A DNA stretch of 60,581 nt from an uncultured Peptococcaceae bacterium (GCA_938044045.1 CALIQN010000110.1:1-60581), one strand, 5' to 3'. Shown: positions 1 through 9,043, counted from the first letter of the stretch. Program-made: numbers and translations. The notes: a model not told the origin generated them from the letters alone.

Positions 1-247
1 CTAACTTACTTTTTATAAGATAGCCTCCTAAAATAATGAATTAAAATTACACCATCACAACTATTAGCTAAAGCTAACAATTATGCAATAAAAAGTATGA
101 TACAGATGTATAACTTTGTCAAGTTGTTAGAAGGCAAGAAACTATTGTTTAGAGAGTATTATTTTTACTAAAAACACTTAACTAAGGCTAATTTTAACAG
201 TTTAAAAAGATTATATAAAATATTTTGATTAATAACTAAAAAGTTTT
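1..247. other. AT-rich intergenic region
   Basis: No convincing gene is seen. The sequence is strongly AT-rich. Near the left edge (21-30) the minus strand reads TAGGAGGCTA, which looks like a ribosome site, but no start codon follows at a usable distance inside the window. A minus-strand gene beginning just outside the window is possible but not shown. Confidence 0.4.
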
Positions 248-724
248 TTAAAGTTTATCTTGGCTAGGGGCGTCATCGCCCTTGTCATATTGATAGAGAA
301 TGACACCAGCTTCTTCAAAAAAAGTCATGGCAAGGTCATCCGGATACCTACCGATAAATACCACCCGTTTAATACCGGCATTGATGAGCATTTTGGCACA
401 GAGGCTACAAGGGGAGTCTGTAACATAGCAAGTCCCACCATCAATGGAAACCCCTAAGACGGCAGCCTGAATGATGGCATTTTGTTCGGCATGAGTAGCT
501 CGACAAAGTTCTTGGCGTGTGCCTGAGGGAATTTTGAGCTTTTCTCGCATACAGCCGCCAAGGTCATCACAGTGTGCCATGCCCTTAGGTGCCCCATTGT
601 AGCCAGTGGTAATAATATGGTTATCCTTGACAATCACTGCACCGACTTGTCTTCTTAGACAGGTGGAGCGTGTTGCCACGATTTTGGTAATTTCAATAAA
701 GTAGGTATCCCAGCTTGGTCTCAT
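248..724 (-). CDS. comEB: dCMP deaminase (ComEB family)
   Basis: Zinc-dependent deoxycytidylate deaminase of 158 aa, converting dCMP to dUMP for dTTP synthesis in the cytoplasm. The zinc and catalytic motif is visible as H78-A-E80 followed by the pair C106-x2-C109 (PCSLC); the extra N-terminal His/Cys-rich loop typical of dCMP deaminases is also present (AHCDDLGGC). The open frame extends 18 codons further upstream, but the ATG at 724 has an AAGGAG ribosome site and starts MRPSWDTYF, the usual family N terminus. It is divergent from the MazG-like gene. Deaminase, wecB and atp genes are commonly neighbours in clostridial genomes. The family call is firm. Confidence 0.93.
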   Translation of the reverse strand: MRPSWDTYFIEITKIVATRSTCLRRQVGAVIVKDNHIITTGYNGAPKGMAHCDDLGGCMREKLKIPSGTRQELCRATHAEQNAIIQAAVLGVSIDGGTCYVTDSPCSLCAKMLINAGIKRVVFIGRYPDDLAMTFFEEAGVILYQYDKGDDAPSQDKL

Positions 725-831
725 AATCTCTCTCCTTAAGTTAAACTTGAGTCTAGCAAATTCTAAGCCATCTTGCAAGTTATGGCAAAGGTGACGTATA
801 CTAGGGTTATATAGGTGAGGAGGTTTTTATT

Positions 832-1140
832 ATGGACAAGAAGATTATTGCCCTACCACGTTTAAATGCCCTATCCCCTACCTTGGAATCTACTGCCTTA
901 AAGCTCATGGAAGAGACTGGCGAGCTGGCTCAGGCGATTGGCAAGTTTCGTGGGTTATCTGGCGAGGTGGCACTTTCAGACACTGAGGTTACAGAAAAAC
1001 TTGGTGAAGAGCTTTTGGATGTAGCGCAGACGGCAGTATCGATGATGTATGTGTTAGAAGAAGATTATGGGGTGGATTTATCCCAAGCTTTGGAAAAGCA
1101 TATTCAAAAATTGATTGATAAAAATTACTTAAAACGATAG
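832..1140 (+). CDS. MazG-like nucleotide pyrophosphohydrolase family protein
   Basis: An all-helical protein of 102 aa. It has the paired acidic motifs of the MazG/all-alpha NTP pyrophosphohydrolase fold: EETGE at 27-31 and EELLD at 59-63, which in the family coordinate magnesium for hydrolysis of (d)NTPs to monophosphate and pyrophosphate. It is a single-domain form, much shorter than E. coli MazG. A strong GAGGAGG ribosome site precedes the ATG. wecB follows after 10 bp, so the two are probably cotranscribed. A house-cleaning role beside dCMP deaminase is reasonable, but the substrate cannot be read from sequence. Confidence 0.75.
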   Translation: MDKKIIALPRLNALSPTLESTALKLMEETGELAQAIGKFRGLSGEVALSDTEVTEKLGEELLDVAQTAVSMMYVLEEDYGVDLSQALEKHIQKLIDKNYLKR

Positions 1141-1150
1141 GAGAGTAGCC

Positions 1151-2302
1151 ATGGAACAGACTGTAAAAAAAATAGCCTTTATCTTTGGCACGAGACCAGA
1201 AGCCATCAAGATGGCACCTTTAGTAAAGGCAGTAGAAAAAGAGGCAGGGCTCAAGCCTTTGGTGATTGTCACTGCCCAACATCGTGAGATGCTTGATCAA
1301 GTGATGGCACTTTTTGAACTTGAGGCAGACTATGATTTGAATTTAATGAAGGCTGGACAGAGCCTAGGTGATATTACCACAGGTGCCCTTTGTGGCTTGG
1401 AAGAAGTTTTAAAAAAAGAACGCCCTGATATGGTACTTGTTCATGGGGATACCACGACAACCTTTGCTGGTGCCTTAGCGAGTTTCTATCAAGGGATTAA
1501 GGTTGGCCATGTGGAGGCAGGACTACGCTCCTTTGATATGAGTTCTCCTTTTCCTGAAGAGGCCAATAGAAAACTCACAGGTGTACTTTCCAGCTATCAT
1601 TTTGCCCCAACACCATCAGCTTGTGATAATCTCCTTAGAGAAGGGATTAAGCCTGAAAGTATTTTAGTGACAGGCAATACAGTGATTGATGCCTTGATGG
1701 AGACAGCGAATAAGCCTTATACCTTTACGCCTGAACTCGAGGCGATTTTGAGCAAGCCAGCCAAGAAGATTCTTTTGACCACGCACCGTAGAGAAAACCA
1801 AGGGGAACCAATGCGTCAAACCTTTGAAGGCATCTTGGATTTAGTCCAAGCCGATCAGGAGGTTTATGTCATCTTCCCTGTGCATAAAAATCCAAAAATC
1901 AGAGCTTTGGCAAAGGAAGTCTTAGGGGAACATCCACAAATTCTTTGTATTGAACCTTTAGACTACTTGCCTTTTGTACACTTAATCAGTAGAGTGGACT
2001 TGGTATTGACAGATTCTGGTGGCTTACAAGAAGAAGCCCCATCTTTAGGCAAGCCAGTTTTAGTGCTTAGAGATAATACTGAACGTCCTGAAGCCATTGA
2101 GGCAGGAACTGTTGTTTTAATTGGTACAGATAAGGTTATCTTAAAGAAAAGTGTTAGCGAACTTTTGTATCATGATGAGGCTTATCAAAAGATGGCGCAA
2201 GCCATTAACCCTTATGGCGATGGAAAAGCATCCGAGCGTATTGTCCAAGGGATAAAATATTTCTTAGGCTTAACAGAGGTGCCTGCCCAAAATTGGCAAT
2301 AG
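1151..2302 (+). CDS. wecB: UDP-N-acetylglucosamine 2-epimerase (non-hydrolysing)
   Basis: Interconverts UDP-GlcNAc and UDP-ManNAc in the cytoplasm, supplying ManNAc for wall polymers. The 383-aa length is standard. Family landmarks are visible: FGTRPEAIK at 12-20, VHGDTTT, GHVEAGLRS, PEEANR, and the C-terminal UDP-binding stretch TDSGGLQEEAP followed by RDNTERPE. The start ATG has GGAGAG 7 nt upstream. Within this window the likely consumer of its product is the TagA/WecG-type transferase at 27516, with TagO/WecA at 54237 supplying the lipid carrier. The alternative symbol is mnaA. Confidence 0.95.
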   Translation: MEQTVKKIAFIFGTRPEAIKMAPLVKAVEKEAGLKPLVIVTAQHREMLDQVMALFELEADYDLNLMKAGQSLGDITTGALCGLEEVLKKERPDMVLVHGDTTTTFAGALASFYQGIKVGHVEAGLRSFDMSSPFPEEANRKLTGVLSSYHFAPTPSACDNLLREGIKPESILVTGNTVIDALMETANKPYTFTPELEAILSKPAKKILLTTHRRENQGEPMRQTFEGILDLVQADQEVYVIFPVHKNPKIRALAKEVLGEHPQILCIEPLDYLPFVHLISRVDLVLTDSGGLQEEAPSLGKPVLVLRDNTERPEAIEAGTVVLIGTDKVILKKSVSELLYHDEAYQKMAQAINPYGDGKASERIVQGIKYFLGLTEVPAQNWQ

Positions 2303-2362
2303 TCCTAGCTTTTTGAAGCTGAGATAGCTTTTTTAAGCGAAAGCTAAATTGTAGTGAGAATA

Positions 2363-2391
2363 TTGCAAAGCATTTTAGGTTTCGTTATAAT
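2363..2391 (+). promoter_or_regulatory. Predicted sigma-A promoter of the atp operon
   Basis: TTGCAA at 2363-2368, a 17-nt spacer and a perfect TATAAT at 2386-2391, about 58 nt before the first gene of the operon. A short weak hairpin with a T-run (2316-2335) just upstream may end the wecB transcript. Confidence 0.75.
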
Positions 2392-2448
2392 GGGATAGAT
2401 AGCTCAAAGCTTACTTCTGTAGGCATTTTAGCGAGGAGGAAGAGTCGC

Positions 2449-2748
2449 GTGGATAAGAAAAAAGACGTCAAAATACCAGACTTTTCTCTCTTGCCCTCAA
2501 AACGTCTTAGAAAAAATCGTGACATCAAAGCCTTTACTTTAGGGATGAATATTGTCGTTAATTTTGCCATTATTATGGCTGTCTCCCTATTTATTACTGT
2601 TAAGGTTGGACTTTTTCTGGATGAAAAATTAGGTACTGGCTTTATTTTTACTTTTCTTGGTGCGATTTTGGGGATTTTTTCTAGTTTTAGAGTACTCTTT
2701 GACCAAATTAGGATTTTAGACAGAGAGGAGGGCGAGGATGAATCCTAG
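2449..2748 (+). CDS. AtpZ/AtpI-family protein, first gene of the ATP synthase operon
   Basis: A 99-aa protein with a basic, lysine-rich N terminus (about 40 residues) and two hydrophobic segments (about 41-62 and 68-85). This is the pattern of the short AtpZ-type proteins at the head of F-ATPase operons, linked in other bacteria to magnesium uptake or assembly of the c ring. The start is GTG at 2449 with AGGAGG upstream. It overlaps the next gene by 11 bp, consistent with translational coupling. The sequence is too variable to separate AtpZ from AtpI by eye, so the call rests on position, size and topology. Confidence 0.75.
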   Translation: MDKKKDVKIPDFSLLPSKRLRKNRDIKAFTLGMNIVVNFAIIMAVSLFITVKVGLFLDEKLGTGFIFTFLGAILGIFSSFRVLFDQIRILDREEGEDES

Positions 2749-3025
2749 CCTAGTAAGCTTCTGTCTTGCCTTTCTCTTTGGTGTTACACTCTCCCTTTTA
2801 GGAGGATTAATTATCAAAATTTTTGCTAAAAAAGCAAGTATTGGTGGCGTACAGATGGCATTTTTATGTCGGTTTATGATTGATGTTGCTGCCTTTAGCC
2901 TTATTTATCAAGTTTATCACTCTCTTCCAAGTCTAGTTGGTTTGGCCTTGGGATTGATGAGTTATAAAAATGTATTGGTTTTTCGTGTCATCAAAGAAAG
3001 TTGGCAGGAAAAGAGAAAGGAGTGA
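2738..3025 (+). CDS. atpI: ATP synthase subunit I
   Basis: A 95-aa hydrophobic protein with three or four membrane segments, in the usual atpI place directly before atpB. AtpI-family proteins help assemble the c ring in sodium- and proton-type synthases. The ATG overlaps the end of the preceding gene and has GGAGGGCGAGG upstream. The stop lies 4 bp before the atpB start. It has few diagnostic residues, so identity comes from location, length and hydrophobicity. Confidence 0.75.
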   Translation: MNPSLVSFCLAFLFGVTLSLLGGLIIKIFAKKASIGGVQMAFLCRFMIDVAAFSLIYQVYHSLPSLVGLALGLMSYKNVLVFRVIKESWQEKRKE

Positions 3026-3029
3026 GTTA

Positions 3030-3722
3030 ATGTTTGCAGAGCCAGCCTTTGCCGCCGTTAGTGAGGAAAGTAGTGTCGTATGGGAAAATGGCTATATTAC
3101 CTTGAGTAGTGAGATTATTACTATGTGGGTGCTTATCGCACTTATCGGCATTATAGGCTACTTGGGAACAAGAAAGTTGAAAATGGTACCAACAGGACTT
3201 CAAAATGTCTTGGAGTACACTATCGAAGGGTTTATAGGTTTTTTTGAATCCATTTTAGGCAGAGAAAGAGCGAGAACCTTTGGTCCTTATCTTTTCACCT
3301 TTTTTATTCTCATCCTTTTTTCCAACTACGTAGGCTTACTGCCACTAGCTGGACATTTGCCAGGGTACAAGCCACCGACCAGTAACCTTAGTGTGACTGC
3401 TGCTTTGGCACTTATTGTACTCATCAGTTACTTTGTATTGGGGATTCGCTATGGCGGTAAAAAGTTTTTAAAGTTTTACTTTGGCCCGATGATTCTGGTC
3501 AATCTTTTAGAGACAATTACCAGACCGCTATCCCTCGCCTTGCGTCTGTATGGGAATATCTTTGGGGAAGAAATGATTATTTTAATCTTATTTAGTATGG
3601 TGCCCCTATTTTTACCCTTACCGATGTATCTCTTAAGCATCATGTTTGGTGGGATTCAAGCTTTTGTGTTTACGCTTTTGACGGCTGTTTATTTAGAAGA
3701 GGCGTTAAGTGGTGGACACTAA
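3030..3722 (+). CDS. atpB: ATP synthase F0 subunit a
   Basis: The membrane stator subunit that forms the ion half-channels against the c ring. It is 230 aa long with about five to six membrane helices. The essential arginine is in TRPLSLALRLYGNIFGEE (R172 of the RLYGN motif), and the conserved last helix GGIQAFVFTLLTAVYLEEA is intact. The frame is open 20 codons upstream, but the ATG at 3030 has AAAGGAG at a good distance and begins MFAEPAF. A 147-bp gap with hairpins follows before atpE. Confidence 0.95.
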   Translation: MFAEPAFAAVSEESSVVWENGYITLSSEIITMWVLIALIGIIGYLGTRKLKMVPTGLQNVLEYTIEGFIGFFESILGRERARTFGPYLFTFFILILFSNYVGLLPLAGHLPGYKPPTSNLSVTAALALIVLISYFVLGIRYGGKKFLKFYFGPMILVNLLETITRPLSLALRLYGNIFGEEMIILILFSMVPLFLPLPMYLLSIMFGGIQAFVFTLLTAVYLEEALSGGH

Positions 3723-3869
3723 TTAAAGTACAAGCTATCGGAGGATTTGCTTTATAGCTAGTTTTTTTGTGGGTGCTAGGGCAAGTTCCTTCAAAAAAAC
3801 ACAAGTCTCTCACTAGAGGTAAGAAACTAACTTAACGACAATTAGAATTTAAGGAGGATTTATTTTATT
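3723..3869 (+). promoter_or_regulatory. Structured atpB-atpE intergenic region
   Basis: This is the longest gap inside the atp operon. It holds an inverted repeat GCTAT/ATAGC around a GGAGG (3733-3758) and a second perfect 9-bp pair, GTTTTTTTG at 3761-3769 with CAAAAAAAC at 3792-3800. A strong AAGGAGG for atpE follows. Such gaps can set mRNA stability or raise translation of the multi-copy c subunit; that role is inferred. Confidence 0.45.
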
Positions 3870-4103
3870 ATGGAAATCGCAATGGGTCTTATTGCAATCG
3901 GTGCTGGTTTAGCAATCGGTTTAGCAGCACTTGGTTCAGGTATTGGTCAGGGTATTGCTACAGGTCGTGCAACAGAAGCAATGGCACGTCAGCCAGAATT
4001 AAAAGGTTATATTAGAACTAACCTCATCCTAGGCTTTGCTTTTATGGAATCTCTTACCATTTATGGTTTGTTGATTGCATTTATGTTACTCCGTTCAATG
4101 TAG
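3870..4103 (+). CDS. atpE: ATP synthase F0 subunit c with sodium-type ligands
   Basis: A two-helix ring subunit of 77 aa. The first helix is glycine-rich (GSGIGQGIATGRA), the polar loop is ARQPELKG, and the ion carboxylate is E60 in FMESLTIYG. Around it lie Q27, S61 and Y65, with spacing identical to the sodium ligands Q32, E65, S66 and Y70 of the Ilyobacter tartaricus c subunit. Proton-type Firmicutes usually have EA instead of ES here. Sodium coupling is therefore likely but inferred. An AAGGAGG ribosome site precedes the ATG. Confidence 0.95.
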   Translation: MEIAMGLIAIGAGLAIGLAALGSGIGQGIATGRATEAMARQPELKGYIRTNLILGFAFMESLTIYGLLIAFMLLRSM

Positions 4104-4143
4104 GTAAATCATGAAGTTCTAGGAAAGGGGGGCGTAGTCTGAG

Positions 4144-4626
4144 ATGGAGATCAATCTTTCAACAGTCTTAATGTCGATGGTAAACTTCTTTATCTTGCTT
4201 TTTATTGTCAAAAAGTTTCTCTACAAGCCTATCCTAAATGTATTGGATGAGCGTGAGGCTTCTGTCAAAGCAACTTTGGCAGGCGCTGATGCAGCAAAAG
4301 AAGAGGCTGAGGCGTTAAAGGCGTGTTACTCAAGGACATTGCAGGACGCCCACAGAGAAGCCAAAGAAATCCTCAATAAGGCGACGAAAGTAGGGGAAGA
4401 AGAAAAGGCACGGTTTATTGAAGAGTCTAAAAAAGAAATTCTTACCATACATTTTCGTGCTAAAGAGGAGCTAGCCAGAGACAAGGAGACTGCTTTTTTG
4501 AGTTTAAAAGAAGAAGTAGCTGACCTTGCCATCGAGGCATCTAGTATTATTTTGGGTCGTGAAGTTAAAAAAGAAGATCATGAAAAGGCAATCAATGATT
4601 ATCTTAGTCAAAGAGTAGAGGTGTAG
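4144..4626 (+). CDS. atpF: ATP synthase F0 subunit b
   Basis: The peripheral stalk subunit of 160 aa. One N-terminal membrane helix (about residues 6-26, SMVNFFILLFIVKKFLYKPI) is followed by the family motif for the stalk start (RPI-like KPILNVLDERE) and a long charged coiled coil rich in K, E and A. It ends with the delta-binding C terminus. The ATG follows a G-rich ribosome site. The stop is 3 bp before atpH. Confidence 0.93.
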   Translation: MEINLSTVLMSMVNFFILLFIVKKFLYKPILNVLDEREASVKATLAGADAAKEEAEALKACYSRTLQDAHREAKEILNKATKVGEEEKARFIEESKKEILTIHFRAKEELARDKETAFLSLKEEVADLAIEASSIILGREVKKEDHEKAINDYLSQRVEV

Positions 4627-4629
4627 CCT

Positions 4630-5184
4630 ATGTTAGATGAACGTATTGCTAGGCGCTATGCTAAAGCTTTGTTTGACTTGGCACTAGAAGTCGATCGTCC
4701 CAGGGAAATAGGCATGGAATTTCTTAGTGTGACTGAAACCTTGGATGAAAACGCCTCTTTAGGGAAGCTTTTTGTAGAGGGCGTTTATGTCACAAGGGAA
4801 TTAGAGGCAGTTACCAGAGGAGTTTTTAAAGATAAAGATGCTTATCTTGTCAATTTTATCTGTCTTTTGATTGAAAAAAGACGGACAGCTTATATTTATC
4901 TTATCCAAGAAGTTTATCAAGACCTGCTTGATCAGTATGAAGGGATTGCAGATGCCGAAGTGGTATCTGCTTTTGCCCTTGATGAGGCGGATCTAGAAAA
5001 GATTAAAAGGCATCTAGAGGAGAAATTTCAAATCAAAATCAGACTAAATGCCAAGGTGGATCCAAGCTTGATCGCAGGCATTCGAGTTCAATATAAGGAT
5101 TATGTCTCAGACTCATCTTACAAGACAAGGCTTTTAGAGATGAGCAAAAAAATACTTGCAAATGAACAGGAGGTGAACCTATGA
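4630..5184 (+). CDS. atpH: ATP synthase F1 subunit delta
   Basis: Stator protein of 184 aa joining the b stalk to the top of F1. The N-terminal helical domain begins with the typical ARRYAKALFDLA, and the C terminus carries the conserved IAGIRVQYKDYVSDSS-type segment (delta/OSCP signature). It overlaps atpA by 4 bp (ATGA), indicating translational coupling. Confidence 0.93.
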   Translation: MLDERIARRYAKALFDLALEVDRPREIGMEFLSVTETLDENASLGKLFVEGVYVTRELEAVTRGVFKDKDAYLVNFICLLIEKRRTAYIYLIQEVYQDLLDQYEGIADAEVVSAFALDEADLEKIKRHLEEKFQIKIRLNAKVDPSLIAGIRVQYKDYVSDSSYKTRLLEMSKKILANEQEVNL

Positions 5185-6695
5185 GCATTAGACCAGATGA
5201 GATTAGTGCGATTTTAAAAACACAGATCAAAAACTTCGATACCAAGTTAGAGGCCAGTGAAGTCGGCATGGTAATTGAAGTAGGTGATGGGATTGCTCGT
5301 GTTCACGGACTTCAAAATACCATGGTAAACGAACTATTGGAGTTTCCTGGTGGGGTTAAGGGTATGGCACAAAACCTTGAGGAAGACAATATTGGTTGTA
5401 TCATCCTTGGGGAGTATATTCATATCAAAGAAGGTGACCTTGTCAAACGTACAGGGCGTATTGTTGAGGTACCTGTTGGCGATGCCTTAATTGGGCGTGT
5501 CGTCAATGCTATCGGTGAACCTATTGATGGCAAGGGGCCGATTGTTACTGACAAGAGCCGTCCAGTGGAAAATGTTGCTTCTGGGGTTATCACACGTAAG
5601 GAAGTTAAAGAGCCACTTCAAACAGGGCTAAAGGCGATTGATGCTTTAGTGCCGATTGGTAGAGGACAAAGAGAGCTTATCATTGGCGATAGACAAACAG
5701 GTAAGACAGCCATTGCCATTGATACTATCATCAATCAAAAAGGAAAAGACGTCATTTGTATCTATGTTGCCATTGGACAAAAGGCATCAACCGTTGCCAA
5801 TGTTGTTACCAAGTTAGAAAACTTTGGGGCGATGGAGTATACCATTGTTGTTTCTGCCAGTGCTTCTGAAGCCTCTCCTATGCTCTACCTTGCACCTTAT
5901 GCGGGGGCAGCGATAGGGGAAGAGTTTATGTTTAACGGTAGAGATGTCCTAATTGTTTATGATGACTTATCCAAACAAGCTGTCGCTTACCGTGAAATCT
6001 CTCTTTTACTTCGTCGTCCACCAGGACGTGAAGCTTATCCAGGGGATGTCTTTTATCTCCACTCACGCTTATTAGAAAGAGCTGCAAAATTAGATGATAA
6101 TTATGGTGGTGGCTCAATGACAGCCCTACCAATTATTGAGACTCAAGCATCTGACGTCTCTGCTTATATTCCAACCAATGTTATCTCTATCACCGATGGT
6201 CAGATTTTCTTGGAAAGTCATCTCTTCTACTCAGGCATTCGACCTGCAATCAATGCAGGGATTTCCGTTTCCCGTGTTGGGGGCTCTGCTCAAGTTAAGG
6301 CGATGAAAAAGGTCGCTGGGAACTTGCGTATTGACCTTGCCCAATACAATGAACTCAAGGCCTTTGCCCAATTTGGTTCTGACCTTGATGAAGGGACAAA
6401 GGCAACTTTGGCAAGAGGGGAAAGGGTAACTGAAATCTTAAAACAAGATCAGTACCAACCAATGCCAGTAGAAAATCAGATTGCCGTCATTTATGCAGTT
6501 TCTAAGGGCTATACTGATGATATTGAAGTGAGCAAGATAAGAGCATTTGAAAAAGAATTCTTATCTTACCTCGCTTCTAGTGAATATAAGGCGAGTGTTT
6601 TAGAACCACTACAAACAGAAGGTGTCTTGACCGATGAAGTGGAAAACGCCTTAAAAACAGCGATAGAGAGCTTTAAGGTAAGTTTTTTAGCCTAG
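5181..6695 (+). CDS. atpA: ATP synthase F1 subunit alpha
   Basis: The non-catalytic nucleotide-binding subunit of 504 aa. The P-loop GDRQTGKTA is at 169-177. The beta-barrel N terminus, the central domain with VYDDLSKQAVAYR, and the arginine-containing YSGIRPAINAGISVSRVGG region are all intact. The start overlaps the atpH stop (ATGA) with AGGAGG upstream. Confidence 0.97.
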   Translation: MSIRPDEISAILKTQIKNFDTKLEASEVGMVIEVGDGIARVHGLQNTMVNELLEFPGGVKGMAQNLEEDNIGCIILGEYIHIKEGDLVKRTGRIVEVPVGDALIGRVVNAIGEPIDGKGPIVTDKSRPVENVASGVITRKEVKEPLQTGLKAIDALVPIGRGQRELIIGDRQTGKTAIAIDTIINQKGKDVICIYVAIGQKASTVANVVTKLENFGAMEYTIVVSASASEASPMLYLAPYAGAAIGEEFMFNGRDVLIVYDDLSKQAVAYREISLLLRRPPGREAYPGDVFYLHSRLLERAAKLDDNYGGGSMTALPIIETQASDVSAYIPTNVISITDGQIFLESHLFYSGIRPAINAGISVSRVGGSAQVKAMKKVAGNLRIDLAQYNELKAFAQFGSDLDEGTKATLARGERVTEILKQDQYQPMPVENQIAVIYAVSKGYTDDIEVSKIRAFEKEFLSYLASSEYKASVLEPLQTEGVLTDEVENALKTAIESFKVSFLA

Positions 6696-6713
6696 TGAAA
6701 GAAGGTGTTTTAA

Positions 6714-7604
6714 ATGGCAGGTTCCAAAGAGATAAAAAGACGTATTGAAAGCGTCCAAAACACCAAACAAATCACCAGTGCCATGAAGATGGTTTCTGCC
6801 TCAAAGCTTAGAAAAGTACAAGCCAAACTTGGCAGTGGCGATATTTATCGCACACAACTGAGCAGGCTTTTGGCCAATTTAAGTGAAAATGTTGAAGATA
6901 TTACAGATATTCCACTTTTAGAAATCCGTGAAGTAACATCGATTGCCCTTGTGGTGATTACAGCCAACAGAGGACTTTGTGGGGGGTATAACCATCACCT
7001 GTTAAAGCAGGCACTAGAGTTTTATGAAGAGAAAAAAGCCCTTGGTGTAGACCTCGGTATTATTGCTGTAGGTAAAAAAGCAGAAGAGTTTTTCCTTCGT
7101 CGTGGACTGCGAGTGGATCAATCTTTTTTGGACTTTTCAGATATAGGTGAGCAAGAAGATGCGCTCACGCTCAGTGAGGCGCTAAAAGAAGCCTATCTAC
7201 AAAAACGTTATGATGAAATTTATCTTGCCTATCAAGCTTTTGGTTCAGTGATTAGTCAAACACCGACAATTATTAGGCTTTTACCTGCTTCTTGTGAGCA
7301 GATAGAAGATAAAGAAAAAGTAGATGATGCGCAAGAGACAACTTACTTGCCTAACTATATTTTTGAGCCAGAGCCACAAGAAATTCTCTCTTTGCTTTTG
7401 GCACGCTATTTTCAGGTGATGATAGAGAGTGCCTTGATAGAAGCAAGAGCAGGGGAACATGGGGCAAGAATGACAGCCATGAGTGCTGCCACTGATAATG
7501 CCACCGAGCTTTTACAGACCCTGAAACTAAGCTACAATAGGGCAAGACAGGCAGCGATTACTAGTGAAATTACAGAGATTGTCGCTGGCGTCAATGCGCT
7601 TTAA
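6714..7604 (+). CDS. atpG: ATP synthase F1 subunit gamma
   Basis: The central rotor shaft of 296 aa. The two conserved ends are present: N-terminal EIKRRIESVQNTKQITSAMKMVSASKL and C-terminal ARQAAITSEITEIVAGVNAL, which form the coiled coil in the alpha-beta hexamer. The central Rossmann-like part contains TANRGLCGGYN. The ATG is 18 bp after atpA. Confidence 0.96.
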   Translation: MAGSKEIKRRIESVQNTKQITSAMKMVSASKLRKVQAKLGSGDIYRTQLSRLLANLSENVEDITDIPLLEIREVTSIALVVITANRGLCGGYNHHLLKQALEFYEEKKALGVDLGIIAVGKKAEEFFLRRGLRVDQSFLDFSDIGEQEDALTLSEALKEAYLQKRYDEIYLAYQAFGSVISQTPTIIRLLPASCEQIEDKEKVDDAQETTYLPNYIFEPEPQEILSLLLARYFQVMIESALIEARAGEHGARMTAMSAATDNATELLQTLKLSYNRARQAAITSEITEIVAGVNAL

Positions 7605-7621
7605 TAGAGGAGGCTAGGACT

Positions 7622-9043
7622 TTGAATAAAGGTAAAGTTATAAAAGTAGTCGGGCCTGTTGTCGATGTTGAATTTACAGCTGAGACATTGCCCGAAATCA
7701 ATACCGCTTTAATCATTTCCAGTGAAAACCAAGAAATCGAATCAGAATTTGACATTCATGTGACCTTGGAAGTGGCTGAACTTATCGGTGGTTCTGTGGT
7801 GCGTACCATTGCGATGAGCAGTACCGATGGCTTGGTGCGTGGGATGAGTGTTGAAAATACAGGTCAGCCAATTTCCGTACCTGTAGGTAATGCAACCTTA
7901 GGGAGACTGATGAATGTCACCGGGGATCCTATTGATGAAATGGGTCCAATTGAGGCAAACGAACATTGGAGTATCCACCGTGATGCCCCAAGCTTTGTGG
8001 AACAAAGTGGGATGACAGAAATCCTAGAAACAGGGATTAAGGTCATTGATCTCATCTGTCCTTATGCTAAAGGGGGTAAAATTGGACTCTTTGGTGGGGC
8101 AGGTGTTGGCAAAACTGTCCTTATCCAAGAGCTTATCCGTAATATTGCCTTTGAACATGGGGGGTATTCTGTCTTTGCTGGTGTTGGGGAACGTACTCGT
8201 GAAGGAAAGGACCTCTATGTCGAAATGACAGACTCTGGCGTTATCAACAAGACCAGTCTTGTGTTTGGACAGATGAATGAACCACCTGGTGCAAGAATGC
8301 GTATTGCCCTAACAGGCTTGACCGTTGCTGAATACTTCCGTGATGTGGAACGCCAAGACGTACTTTTATTTATTGATAATATTTTCCGCTTTACCCAAGC
8401 TGGTTCTGAAGTTTCTGCACTTTTGGGACGTATGCCATCAGCGGTAGGTTACCAACCAACCTTGGCAACAGAAATGGGTAAGATGCAAGAGCGTATCACC
8501 TCAACTGATAAGGGTTCTATCACTTCTGTACAGGCAGTCTATGTGCCAGCAGATGACTTGACTGACCCAGCACCAGCAACGACTTTTGCGCACTTGGATG
8601 CAACGACAGTACTTAGCCGTGCTATCGTTGAAAAAGGGATTTATCCAGCAGTGGATCCTTTGGATTCAACTTCACGTATGTTAGACCCTAACATTGTGGG
8701 TGAAGAGCATTATACGATTGCTAGACGAGTACAAGCGGTTTTACAACGTTATAAAGAATTACAAGATATTATTTCGATCTTAGGGATGGATGAATTATCT
8801 GAAGACGAAAAGCTTATCGTCGCAAGAGCAAGAAAGATAGAACGCTTTTTATCTCAATCTTTCTTTGTTGCTGAACAGTTCACAGGTACACCAGGACAAT
8901 ATATTCCATTAAAAGAAACCTTAAGAGGCTTTAGAGAAATTTTAGATGGTGTTCATGATGACTTGCCAGAACAAGCTTTTCTCATGGTCGGAACGATTGA
9001 TGATGCCGTCGCTAAGGCGAAAACCTTAGGAGGGTCCAAATAA
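7622..9043 (+). CDS. atpD: ATP synthase F1 subunit beta (catalytic)
   Basis: The catalytic subunit of 473 aa. The P-loop GGAGVGKTV starts at residue 158, the catalytic-glutamate stretch VGERTREG and Walker B LLFIDNIFRFTQAG follow, and the DELSEED-type motif is seen as DELSEDEK. The start is TTG at 7622 with AGGAGG 8 nt upstream; the N terminus MNKGKVIKVVGPVVDVEF is the family standard. It overlaps atpC by one base. Confidence 0.97.
   Translation: MNKGKVIKVVGPVVDVEFTAETLPEINTALIISSENQEIESEFDIHVTLEVAELIGGSVVRTIAMSSTDGLVRGMSVENTGQPISVPVGNATLGRLMNVTGDPIDEMGPIEANEHWSIHRDAPSFVEQSGMTEILETGIKVIDLICPYAKGGKIGLFGGAGVGKTVLIQELIRNIAFEHGGYSVFAGVGERTREGKDLYVEMTDSGVINKTSLVFGQMNEPPGARMRIALTGLTVAEYFRDVERQDVLLFIDNIFRFTQAGSEVSALLGRMPSAVGYQPTLATEMGKMQERITSTDKGSITSVQAVYVPADDLTDPAPATTFAHLDATTVLSRAIVEKGIYPAVDPLDSTSRMLDPNIVGEEHYTIARRVQAVLQRYKELQDIISILGMDELSEDEKLIVARARKIERFLSQSFFVAEQFTGTPGQYIPLKETLRGFREILDGVHDDLPEQAFLMVGTIDDAVAKAKTLGGSK

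Noticed and set aside
260..457. Plus-strand frame opposite the dCMP deaminase
   Set aside because: It is the antisense shadow of a gene with clear catalytic motifs.
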